Below, in pieces: positions 18,849-26,900 of a stretch of 64,000 nt of DNA (within the stretch, counting starts at the first letter, position 1; the number at the start of each line of letters is the position of its first letter). Position numbers and translations under genes: made by a program. Source of the stretch: Palsa-1392 sp963819975. Lineage in GTDB: Bacteria > Verrucomicrobiota > Verrucomicrobiia > Chthoniobacterales > UBA10450. The stretch is from contig CAWFYE010000011.1 of assembly GCA_963819975.1 (NCBI GenBank), forward strand, positions 186,001 through 250,000. The letters run 5' to 3'. The notes below the pieces were generated by a model. The model did not search any database and was not told the origin of the DNA. It saw nothing but the letters and a program-made list of their open reading frames with translations.

Positions 18849-19272
18849 CGACCCGAACGTCAGAACGTCAGAACGTCAGAACGTCAGAACGTCAGAACGT
18901 CAGAACCTCAGAACGTCAGAACCTCAGAACCTCACCTCGCCCAATCGCCGCCGCCTGCGGCAAGCTAGCCTTTACCTTGCGACAATTGCCGGGTTTGTGC
19001 TCTTCGTTCTCTTGAGCGTCAAGCTCGCCCCGCCCGTCCGCGCGAACGCCGACGATGAGCAGATGCCTTTGCCCCAGCTTGAGCGTCTCCGCTGCGCGCT
19101 CGAAACCCGGGGAGTTTCATCCAGTCTCTATGAAACGCTCATAATCCCAGACAATTCCGATCACGCTTTTGGATATTGGTATGACTGGGATGGAGTCAGT
19201 TCAATTGGAGGCGGATCCCGTGTCTACTTGGTTGGAGAACGCGTCGAAGCTTTTTTTGCCGCTCACCAGTAG
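18835..19272 (+). CDS. Membrane-anchored hydrolase derivative, internally deleted
   Basis: A 145-residue product. Residues 7-33 come from the octanucleotide repeats (RTSERQNV and RTSEPQNL units), then a positively charged stretch and a membrane segment (about 48-65), then roughly 75 residues. Only the C-terminal part of the alpha/beta-hydrolase remains: ETLIIPDNSDHAFGYWYDWD, which matches the catalytic-His region of the intact copy at 21148, and a tail ending GERVEAFFAAHQ. The nucleophile Ser and acid Asp regions are gone, so it cannot be a catalyst. With nine repeat units the frame is open throughout. It is followed 24 bp later by PATR copy 2. Confidence 0.7.
   Translation: MIPDNDPNVRTSERQNVRTSERQNLRTSEPQNLTSPNRRRLRQASLYLATIAGFVLFVLLSVKLAPPVRANADDEQMPLPQLERLRCALETRGVSSSLYETLIIPDNSDHAFGYWYDWDGVSSIGGGSRVYLVGERVEAFFAAHQ
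18858..18929 (+). repeat. Octanucleotide tandem repeat, nine units
   Basis: Nine 8-base units: six CGTCAGAA, then CCTCAGAA, CGTCAGAA and CCTCAGAA. It lies inside the coding frame near its start. Three units encode eight residues, so unit loss or gain shifts the frame. Nine units (a multiple of three) leaves the downstream frame open. Confidence 0.9.
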
Positions 19273-19296
19273 CAAATAACTTGGGGGAATTATTCA

Positions 19297-20963
19297 ATGA
19301 ACGAACGAAACACTACTCATACAGGAAGCACCCAGGCTGGTTTCCTCGCTGCGATCGCATCTGGGCGACGCCATCTTCTGTTCTTGCTCATTGGCGCAAC
19401 CCTTTTTGGAGGTCTGTCGAATTCGTATGCGGACAGTGGGGTCTGGATTGCTAGCCCGATCGATAACGATTGGAATAACCCAGCTAATTGGACGTCCAAC
19501 ACTGTCCCCGGCTCACTCGACGTGGCTAGTTTCGAGGTTTCGGACATTACGGACATCTCCATTACGGACAGCAGGGGCGCCAATACCGTGCTCCTGCAGT
19601 CGCAGGCGAGCGCCTACAATTTTACGGCCTTGCCGGGGGTCACGCTGGATGTAGGCAATGGCGGATTCATGAATTTTTCGGGGGTGGAGCAAAACTTCAT
19701 CGCCGAAACGGATGATACTGGGCAAGCGGGAGTCTTTGCCACCACTCTTTTTGGCGGGATCTTCGGCGATGGGTTCGTATTCACCCAACACGGGGCCAAG
19801 CTAGCCGGTGGTTTAGGCGGGGCAGTCTTCTTTGGTGGCGACAACAGCGCCGGCACAGCCAGCTTCCTTAACTTGGGTGGCGCGGCGAGCGGTGCCGAAG
19901 GAGGTATTGTGGTCTTCCAATCTCGTTGCGATGCGGGAGAGAGCACCATCATCAACGAAGGCAGCGAAGTGAGCGATGCAGAAGGGGGCAGGACATTCTT
20001 TCAGATCGCTGATCCGAGTGCGGCTAGTGCAACCATCACGGCTAATGGAGGTTCAGTAAGTGGCGCCGGTGGCGGATTGATTTCATTCTATAACAGCTCG
20101 GTCGGGGGTGACTCGAACCTGATCGCCAACGGCGGGTCAAACGGCGGCGCCGGTGGAGCGATCTTCTTTCGGGACAGCTCCGATGGCGGCAAGGCCCAGG
20201 TGGAAGTCTATGGCAACGGCTCTCTGGATGTGACGCTTGAGCAGTCAGAGATCAATCGCCGTCGGATCGATCGAAGGGGATGGGTTGGTTGTTCTCGCTG
20301 CAAATGAGCTATCGGTGGGGGCGAACGGGACACAGCACGACCTTTTCAGGGCTGATCTCAGATGCGAATGGGCCGGGTGGTTCAATCGCCAAGACAGGTC
20401 GAGGGACTCTCACGCTGACTGGGGCAAACGCTTACAGTGGCGGGACGACTCTGCAAAGAGGGTTACTGGTTGTGACGAACACTTCCGGGTCAGCCACAGG
20501 CACGGGCGCAGTGAGCGTGACCTCGGGCACGCTAGGCGGGAGCGGGATCATCGCCGGGGCGGTGACCGTGGGCACGGGGAGCGGGAGCGGAGCCTTTCTC
20601 GCCCCGGCGTATGGCGGGAACAAGCAGCTGACGCTCACCATCCAAAGCAGCGTCACCTTTAACTCCGACGCGATCTACACCTACAGCTTCAGAGCGAAGC
20701 GGAACAAATCGAAGATCGACAAGGTGATTGCCAATGGGGTGACGATCAACAGTGGAGCCACGATCAACCTGAGCGGCGAGACCCAGGGTCATCTCACCCA
20801 AGGCACGATGCTGACCTTGATCAAGAACACCGCCGCGACCCCGATCGCGGGCACCTTCAGCAACCTGCCCGACGGCGGGATCGTGAACGTGAACGGGAAC
20901 AACCTGCAAGCCAGCTACAGCGGCGGCGACGGGAACGATCTCACTCTGACCGTCGTGCCATAA
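19297..20963 (+). pseudogene. PATR-repeat secreted protein, copy 2, two frameshifts
   Basis: About 554 residues if two extra bases are removed. The N-terminus has a signal peptide and WIASPIDNDWNNPANWTSN, the same module as the paralogs. Frame 1 holds to about 20252 (NGSLDVTLEQSEI), frame 2 to about 20332 (VGSIEGDGLVVLAANELSVG), then frame 3 (HSTTFSGLISDANG) through the PATR motif GTLTLTGANAYSGGTTL to GGDGNDLTLTVVP. Both shifts are +1 extra A. The first two thirds diverge strongly from copies 1 and 3 while the last third is nearly identical to them, a mosaic typical of gene conversion. Confidence 0.8.
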
Positions 20964-21009
20964 CCGTCAATTCGCCAGATCGAGGCGGAAAATCCGTACA
21001 AGAAAAGCC

Positions 21010-21043
21010 TTGACTCCGGCACCGCTCTTTTGGTCTCCTCCTG
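21010..21043 (+). promoter_or_regulatory. Conserved upstream block, cassette copy 3
   Basis: A diverged form of the block: TTGACT at 21010-21015 and CTTTTGGTCTCCTC at 21026-21039, again shortly before the leader ORF. Retention of TTTTGGTCTCCTC across all three copies while flanking bases differ marks this stretch as the conserved part. Confidence 0.5.
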
Positions 21044-21061
21044 ATCGGACTCCGAAACCCC

Positions 21062-21151
21062 ATGAAGAACATCACTTTCCGGCCCGCTTCCGAGCGCCGC
21101 GTTACCGGGATTTTCGCCTGCCATTGCCATCAAGAACGAAAAGACCGATGA
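21062..21151 (+). CDS. Small leader ORF, copy 3
   Basis: A 29-residue frame (MKNITFRPASERRVTG, then CHCHQERKDR at the end). The first 12 residues match the other leaders (consensus MKNxxFxPAxERR) and the rest differs. Its TGA overlaps the ATG at 21148 (ATGA), keeping the coupling geometry even though the sequence changed. This supports a functional leader rather than chance. Confidence 0.55.
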   Translation: MKNITFRPASERRVTGIFACHCHQERKDR

Positions 21152-22433
21152 ACCCGCCTAACGACCCGAACCTCAGAACCTCAGAACCTCAGAACCTCAG
21201 AACCTCAGAACCTCAGAACCTCAGAACCTCAGAATCTCAGAATCTCAGAATCTCTCTCCGTCTAATCGCAGCCGCCTCTGGCGGTGTCTCAAGAGCGCGG
21301 TTGTTTTCTGTCTCGTAACGCTTGGCTGCGCTCTCTTTGTGTTCTTCGCCCTTCGAGTGGCACCGCAGGCACGAGCGCAAGGAACGCCAACGCCGACTTG
21401 CACCGCAACCCCCACTCCAACGGCGACACCAGCGCAATGCACGACCCACGAAAACATACCGTGCGAAACTTGCTCGCCGACTCCATACCCGGACGTAAGT
21501 CCAACTGTCACCCCAATTCCATCTCCGTTTCAACCGGCCGATGGGACGGTTCTCGAATGGCGCGTATTTGAACCGGTTCCTGTCCCGTCGAACGGGAAAG
21601 GGCCTGCTGTGTTGCTGCTGCATGAAGGTCACTTCGCCGCAGGTTGGATTTTTTCGGGACTACTGGATGATCCCGTAGAGGACCTGACGAAGGCTGGCTA
21701 TTATGTGTTTGTCGCAGCGTATCGTCAGGCACCGTGCGGGCTGGTAACTGGACAGGCGTGTCACGCTGACACGGCAGAAGGCCGCGCGTCTGGACGGCCA
21801 CCTCAGCAGACCAATGATGTGAAGGCTTTCATCCGTGCGATGAAAGCAGATAGTCGCTGTAATGGTAAGTTTGGCGTGGTCGGCGGGTCGTCCGGCGCTA
21901 GTCATGCTGCGTTTGCGGCCTTCGACATCAGCAGTAGCGGTTCAGCATGGCCTAACTGGAACCAGACCGGCGATGATCGGCCGTTGGCCTTCGTTTGCTT
22001 ATCGGGCGCCTACGACTTTACTGACCGCACTCCGGAGACAGATTATCCCACTGTTCCCGGCGATCCGATTACCGAGTTTCGGAATAAGATCGAAAACTAT
22101 ACCGGGACCTGCGTTCGCTTCGACTCCAATGGAGGCCCTAACCAATGGAGTTCTTCTCCCGTGGCGCAACTGCCCACGGGCTTTACCATGTCAAGACCCT
22201 TCAGGCCAATGTATTTTATCCACAGTCAATATGACTCTATGCCATATCACCAGCTCTTCGACGTCCAATGCAAGTTGACCGAGGCCGGGGTGAATTCGTC
22301 TCAGTATCAAGTTCTAACGATTCCTGGTGGTCACCAGCACGCCTTCCAATACTGGCGAAGTTGGGATCCTTCCGCATCAGTCCTCAGGATTAGCGACCGC
22401 GTGACTATTTTCCTCAATACTTACCTCAAATAG
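21148..22433 (+). CDS. Exported alpha/beta-hydrolase, start frame switched off by repeats
   Basis: The catalytic frame is open from 21162 to 22433 and encodes a membrane segment (CLVTLGCALFVFFALRVAP), a Pro/Thr linker (TPTPTCTATPTPTATP) and an alpha/beta-hydrolase domain. Nucleophile motif is GGSSGAS, the acid is probably in HSQYDSMPYH and the His in GGHQHAFQYW; an oxyanion-type motif LLLHEGHFAAG comes earlier. It resembles esterases of the BD-FAE/dienelactone type. The conserved start (MNPPNDPN, 21148) is in another frame, offset by +2, because ten 8-base units lie between. Losing one unit, or gaining two, restores the fusion. The only in-frame start seen is a GTG at 21339 inside the membrane segment. 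The substrate is unknown; it pairs with the PATR gene 7 bp downstream. Confidence 0.75.
21171..21250 (+). repeat. Octanucleotide tandem repeat, ten units
   Basis: Eight perfect CCTCAGAA units (21171-21234) and two TCTCAGAA units (21235-21250). All three forward frames through it are free of stops and read the same octapeptide in different register, so repeat number decides only which frame is entered afterwards. Ten units put the start at 21148 out of frame with the hydrolase. Confidence 0.92.
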
Positions 22434-22440
22434 GAACATC

Positions 22441-24003
22441 ATGAAATTGCTTCCTTCCATTAGGTTTTCCCGTAATTACAACCCTGCTCGGCCCCGCAAC
22501 CGTTTTCGTCTTGTGGCAGCCTGTCTCATTCTTCTCTTCGGGCGAACGAGCTATGCCCAAAGTGACTGGCTCGCCAATCCCGTCGATAACGATTGGTTTA
22601 ATCCGGCCAACTGGTCCACTGGAACGGTTCCCGGGCCTTTTGATACGGTCCACTTCAAAGCATCCAGCCTTACTGAAATCGAGCTGACGCAAGATGGCTC
22701 TGGCGTGGACGACATTCTTTTCGATGCCGGTGCGAGCAGTTACACAATCACGGCGTTGCCGGGGATGGATTTTTTTCTCTTCGACAGCGTTGTCAATACC
22801 TCCGGCGTGGAACAGAACTTCATTTCACTGGCCGACGAAAATGGCTCGGGCAGCTTTAACTTCAATGACGCCATGATTGCCGGGCTAGTAACGTTCACGC
22901 AGCACGCATCTTCGGCGGGCGGTGGTCTCCCTCCCAGAGTCATCTTCACAATGAGCAGTGCGGGTGGCGGGACCTATCATAATCTGGGGGCGAACGTCGC
23001 TGGCGGGCAGGGAGGTCGAGTCGATTTTCTTTATACAAGTGCCACCGCTGAGCGGAGCACGATCATCAACGGAGGGGGAACAGCACCGGGCGCACCAGGC
23101 GGCACGACGCACTTTCTGCTGGGCTCGCCAACGGCGGGCCAAGCCACGTTGATCGCCAATGGCGGCAGCAACGGCGGCGGGGGCGGCGCACTTATTTTCC
23201 AGTATGGCTCGAGCGGCGGGACGGCGCGGGTGGAACTCTTCGGCAACGGCTATCTCGACCTGAGTGATCATCAGCCCGCCAGCCTGACAATCGGTTCTCT
23301 CGAAGGCGACGGGATTGCTTACCTCGGAAGCGGGACGCTTGTCGTAGGCAGTAGCTCACTCAGCACGACCTTCAGCGGACAACTCCAGCCCGGCACACCA
23401 AGCGGCGGGAGCGGAACGGGAGCATTGTCGAAGATCGGCAATGGCACGCTGACCTTGAATGGCGCGAGCGTCTATACCGCCGGCACGACCGTGAGCGCCG
23501 GCACGCTCGTGGTCGCGAACACCTCCGGGTCAGCCACGGGCACGGGCGCGGTCAGTGTGACAAGTGGCACGTTAGGCGGAAGCGGCATCATCGCGGGTGC
23601 AGTCACGGTAGGCACCGGGAGCGGGAACGGCGCCTTCCTCGCTCCGGCCCATGGCGGCAACAAACAGCTCACCCTCACCATTCAGGGCAGCCTGACCTTT
23701 AATTCCAACGCGACCTACACCTACACCTTCAAAGCCAAGCGCAACCGCTCCAAGATCGACAAGGTGGTGGCCAACGGAGTCACGATCAACAACGGGGCCA
23801 TGATCAACTTAAGCGGCACGACCCAGGGCCATCTCACCCAAGGTACCACGCTGACCTTGATCAAGAACACCGCCGCGACCCCGATCACTGGCACCTTCAG
23901 CAACCTGCCCGATGGCGGGATCGTGAACGTGAACGGGAACAACCTGCAAGCCAGCTATAGCGGGGGCGACGGGAACGATCTCACTCTAACTGTGGTGCCG
24001 TAA
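22441..24003 (+). CDS. PATR-repeat secreted protein, copy 3
   Basis: A 520-residue protein of the same design as copy 1: signal peptide (about residues 18-40), DNDWFNPANWSTG module, Gly-rich repeats, PATR motif GTLTLNGASVYTAGTTVSAG, and C-terminal GGDGNDLTLTVVP. From about residue 60 on it is nearly the same as copy 1, while the first 40 residues differ. It starts 7 bp after the hydrolase stop, so both are one operon. Like its paralogs it has no visible barrel or sorting signal. Confidence 0.86.
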   Translation: MKLLPSIRFSRNYNPARPRNRFRLVAACLILLFGRTSYAQSDWLANPVDNDWFNPANWSTGTVPGPFDTVHFKASSLTEIELTQDGSGVDDILFDAGASSYTITALPGMDFFLFDSVVNTSGVEQNFISLADENGSGSFNFNDAMIAGLVTFTQHASSAGGGLPPRVIFTMSSAGGGTYHNLGANVAGGQGGRVDFLYTSATAERSTIINGGGTAPGAPGGTTHFLLGSPTAGQATLIANGGSNGGGGGALIFQYGSSGGTARVELFGNGYLDLSDHQPASLTIGSLEGDGIAYLGSGTLVVGSSSLSTTFSGQLQPGTPSGGSGTGALSKIGNGTLTLNGASVYTAGTTVSAGTLVVANTSGSATGTGAVSVTSGTLGGSGIIAGAVTVGTGSGNGAFLAPAHGGNKQLTLTIQGSLTFNSNATYTYTFKAKRNRSKIDKVVANGVTINNGAMINLSGTTQGHLTQGTTLTLIKNTAATPITGTFSNLPDGGIVNVNGNNLQASYSGGDGNDLTLTVVP

Positions 24004-24004
24004 C

Positions 24005-24275
24005 GGTTGCTCTCCCCATAGTCCGCCGCGGCAGAATGAACGTTTGCCGCGCCAGCGATGATTGCAGCAATGCGGGTTCGTAAATCTCGGCGAGGAGTTC
24101 TTTCCGAAAGAGATCCGGGTTCCGCCCCGCGAAATCTTCCCAGCCCGCGTAGCTCGCGTGCAAACGCCGTTCGGCGATCAGGGCCAAAAAAGCCGCCGTG
24201 ATCGTCTCGTGGTAAACCTCCGGCCGGCCCGCTTTGGCCGCCAAGCCGCGCAATCCGCGTGCGAGATGGAGCACT
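24005..24275 (-). pseudogene. Fragment of the YHETIT-family gene
   Basis: Reads on the minus strand LHLARGLRGLAAKAGRPEVY, HETITAAFLALIAERR, NPDLFRKELLAEIYEPALL and SSLARQTFILPRR, matching the last 95 residues of the gene at 25579-25967. The first 35 residues are missing and the frame runs instead into unrelated DNA under the next gene. It is a 5'-deleted copy. Confidence 0.7.
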
Positions 24276-24339
24276 GATTTAATTAAAATTTCCGGAGCCA
24301 GGGTCGACAGGCGAGCGGGGAATCTGGTAACTATGTTCC

Positions 24340-25548
24340 ATGGAAAAACCGCTTCTCCTTCTCGCCTCCCTCCTTCTCTGCGTCGGGTCACGTTATGCGC
24401 AGGCCGCGACCTTCGAGTCTTCATCGCTGGAGGAAGCGGTCACAACGAAGCTTCGCGAACGGGCGAAGTTAACTGCGCCGGCCAACTCGCTCTTCCTTGG
24501 GCTAGCGGTCTCCTTCTCGGGAAATCGAGCGCTCGTCGGGGCGCAACAGGGCACCGACGGTTCCACCGGCTCGGCCTTCATTTTTGTGAACACGGGAAGA
24601 AATTGGACTCTGGAGGCCGAGCTCAAATCTTCGGATGTCACCCCCTTTGACAGCTTTGGTTATGCGGTTTCCCTCTCAGGCGATCGCGCTCTGGTGGGCG
24701 CGCAAGACAATAAAGGCGTTGGCCACTCGGGCGCAGCTTACACTTTTGTTTTTGACGGAACCGCCTGGACCCAGGAAGCCAAGCTCACTCCGACTGGTGG
24801 CCAAAATCCCCAATCCTTCGGGAAATCGGTTTCGCTGGCGGGAGGGCGCGCGCTCATCGGCGCGGTGGCTGATGGCGTCAGCACCGGTTCGGCCTACGTC
24901 TTTACTTTTCTTAATGGCAATTGGCGGCAGACAGCCAGACTGACCGCACCCGGCGGAATCGGGGGAGACCTGTTCGGATTCTCCGTCTCACTTTCCGGCC
25001 AGCGCGCTCTCATCGGGGCGCGGGGCGTAGCGAACGAGACTGGTTCGGCCTACGTCTACGTCCTGAATGGAAGGAGTTGGACTCTGGAGTCGACGCTGAC
25101 CGCGTCAGATGGCCTTGCCCACGATGATTTCGGCTGGTCCGTTTCACTCTCGGGAGATCGCGCAATTATTGGCGCACCCTTTGCCGACAATGTCTACGCG
25201 AGCGACGGCTCGGTTTACGTCTTCGCTTTCGACGGCACAAGCTGGACGCAGGAAGCCAAGATGACGGCCTCAGATCCTGAGCTTTTCGCCAACTTCGGCT
25301 ACTCGGTCTCACTCTCTGGGCTGAGCGCCCTCGTCGGAGCTCCGGGGTTCTCTGCGGGCGCAGCTTATCTCTTCGCCTCTGATGGCACGGCTTGGAATCA
25401 GGAGCAGGAGTTGACCGCGAAAGATGGTATCTACCGCGATATGTTTGGCTATTCCGTCTTTCTCTCGGGCGCTCGCGCCGTGGTGGGAGCCTACGAAGCC
25501 GATCTCGATGGAGATCCAGCCGGAGCGGCCTATATTTTCAGCCCCTAA
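24340..25548 (+). CDS. FG-GAP beta-propeller secreted protein
   Basis: A 402-residue exported protein with signal peptide (1-22) and seven blades of about 50 residues. Each blade follows the pattern FGYSVSLSGDRALVGA followed by GSAYVF and W-T-Q-E-A-K-L-T-A. This is the FG-GAP (integrin alpha-type) propeller, normally a calcium-supported extracellular binding fold. It lies after the PATR cassettes and may be part of the same set of surface proteins. No membrane anchor or sorting signal is visible at the C-terminus. Confidence 0.85.
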   Translation: MEKPLLLLASLLLCVGSRYAQAATFESSSLEEAVTTKLRERAKLTAPANSLFLGLAVSFSGNRALVGAQQGTDGSTGSAFIFVNTGRNWTLEAELKSSDVTPFDSFGYAVSLSGDRALVGAQDNKGVGHSGAAYTFVFDGTAWTQEAKLTPTGGQNPQSFGKSVSLAGGRALIGAVADGVSTGSAYVFTFLNGNWRQTARLTAPGGIGGDLFGFSVSLSGQRALIGARGVANETGSAYVYVLNGRSWTLESTLTASDGLAHDDFGWSVSLSGDRAIIGAPFADNVYASDGSVYVFAFDGTSWTQEAKMTASDPELFANFGYSVSLSGLSALVGAPGFSAGAAYLFASDGTAWNQEQELTAKDGIYRDMFGYSVFLSGARAVVGAYEADLDGDPAGAAYIFSP

Positions 25549-25578
25549 AACAATCGCGCCGCTCGCGCAGACTGCACG

Positions 25579-25967
25579 CTAGACTGGTCGGCGTGGAAGA
25601 AGAAAGGTCTCTCGCGCCGCGGGGGATGCCAGCACCGCCGGATCATATATTTCCGCGAGCATTTCCTTGCGGAGCAGGCCGGGATTGCCGGCGGCGAAAT
25701 TCTTCCACTTCGAGAAATCGCCCCTCACCCGTCGTTCCGCGATGAGCGCGAGGAAAGCGACTGTGATCGTTTCATGGTAGACCTCCGGGTGCCCAGCCTT
25801 TGCGGCCAATCGCCGCAACCCTCTGGCCAAATGAAGACGCCTCCGGGAACGGATGGCGCTCGAGCAATTCATAACCACCCCACATGCGCTCGGTGCGGGA
25901 ATTGTGCCGGATCGACCCGACCGGCTTCGAAATCGGCCAGCAGCTCGCTCGGGTCACTTGTCTTCAT
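25579..25967 (-). pseudogene. YHETIT-family small protein, two frameshifts
   Basis: About 128 residues after removal of two extra bases (near 25879 and 25837): MKTSDPSELLADFEAG, FPHRAHVGGYELLERHPFPE, LHLARGLRRLAAKAG, HPEVYHETITVAFLALIAER and a C-terminal SPAARETFLLPRR. I know this as an uncharacterised family with conserved histidines (HRAH, YHETIT); I cannot name a function. Its start overlaps the stop of the RHH-type gene upstream by 14 bp, forming a two-gene operon under a palindromic operator. Two partial copies are found after the PATR genes. Both shifts are +1 and look like sequence errors. Confidence 0.72.
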
Positions 25968-26175
25968 GATCTTCCTCCACCAGCCGGTGACTGTCGCGCG
26001 CAGTCAGGTCGAGGCCGTAGATCGTGCGCAATTTCTTGATGTGGCCGAGCGTTTTCGGGCTGAAGGCGGATTTCCCTTCCAGCGCGTGGAGAGTGACGCC
26101 CTCGAGCAGATCACCTAGCGAGAGGTCGAGATACTCGGCCAGGGCCTTGAGCGTCTTGACCAGCGTCTTCTCCAT
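25954..26175 (-). CDS. Ribbon-helix-helix-type small regulator
   Basis: A 73-residue protein starting MEKTLVKTLKALAEYLDLSL. Residues before and after fit beta strand (RVQIGARM, partly upstream of the ATG), helix (EKTLVKTLKALAEYL) and helix (SLGDLLEGVTLHALEG), the ribbon-helix-helix fold of small DNA-binding dimers. The frame stays open further upstream as NKNLLRQKIERVQIGAR up to a TGA preceded by ATG TCC CAA, so the real start may be upstream and masked by one changed base. A perfect palindrome at 26229-26256 covers this start region and is the probable autoregulatory operator. It is translationally coupled to the YHETIT gene. Confidence 0.65.
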   Translation of the reverse strand: MEKTLVKTLKALAEYLDLSLGDLLEGVTLHALEGKSAFSPKTLGHIKKLRTIYGLDLTARDSHRLVEEDHEDK

Positions 26176-26228
26176 CCGCGCGCCGATCTGGACGCGCTCG
26201 ATCTTCTGCCGGAGCAGATTCTTGTTTC

Positions 26229-26256
26229 ATTGGGACATTGTTACCAATGTCCCAAT
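26229..26256. promoter_or_regulatory. Perfect palindromic operator
   Basis: Two 12-base arms, ATTGGGACATTG and CAATGTCCCAAT, around TTAC. It sits at the 5' end of the RHH-type gene. Dyad symmetry of this length directly upstream of a small DNA-binding protein gene is typical of autorepression. It could also act on the divergent side, but no gene starts there. Confidence 0.7.
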
Positions 26257-26272
26257 CTAGCGCAAACGAATT

Positions 26273-26512
26273 CTAGGATCGCTTCGCCGCTTTCGACCAG
26301 AGGAGGAACACGACCCCGAGCCCGGCCATGATCGCGGTCGCGACCAGCCAGCTCCCGGTCTCGGGAATGTGCAGGTAGGTCTTGTCGTGCCGCACGCCAT
26401 CAGCCCACCCGAGCATGAGGCAGAGAAGCGCAACGCTGAAAAACATGATGCTAAAGGCGAGCATGGAGTCGCCGCGAGCCGGGCGTGGTTTGGTTGGATC
26501 GGAAGGAGTCAT
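26273..26512 (-). CDS. Small membrane protein with exosortase-like C-terminal signal
   Basis: A 79-residue protein with a membrane segment at 17-36, a short loop, then PETGS at residues 50-54, a second hydrophobic stretch at 55-72 and a basic end (KAAKR, 74-78). Motif, hydrophobic span and basic tail follow the order of PEP-CTERM and VPDSG-CTERM exosortase signals. An exosortase gene is present at 7367-8326. Alternatively it is just a two-span membrane protein with a chance PETG. Function unknown. Confidence 0.55.
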   Translation of the reverse strand: MTPSDPTKPRPARGDSMLAFSIMFFSVALLCLMLGWADGVRHDKTYLHIPETGSWLVATAIMAGLGVVFLLWSKAAKRS

Positions 26513-26900
26513 GAGAGCGGTAGCTCATTGCTAAACGCCCCTCCGGCGCGAAGCAACAAAAAGATTGGACACCGGATTCGAATCAATTTCCAAATCTGCG
26601 CGGCCCGCATCGGCTTTTTATGAGCGGCGCGATCGCTGCGAAAGAAGCGGCCCGCCGGATGCAACGGGAGGCGGAAAAGAATATCGCCGATGTAATCTCT
26701 AACGATCGGTGCCGGCAACCTTGGCCAAATGGCCAACGTCTAGATTCCATTTCTCAGACACGGAAAATGCTTGACACCGGTCTGCGCATCTAACTAGGAA
26801 GGACGCACAGCCCAGAGAGCAGAAGAGAAAAAAGCGAGGGCTGAAATACTGTGAGATAACGTCTGAAAAAGAGAGCAATACAAATAAAAGAACAACCAAT
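26513..26900. other. Intergenic region before the kelch gene
   Basis: About 390 bp without a supportable gene. It holds a TTGACA hexamer at 26771-26776 that could be part of the kelch gene promoter. The last 100 bases before the gene are unusually A-rich for this window, which may mark a regulatory leader or foreign DNA. Confidence 0.4.

Noticed and set aside
18858..21250. Octanucleotide arrays as a short CRISPR
   Set aside because: Units are 8 bases, directly abutting, with no spacers and no cas genes; they are coding tandem repeats.
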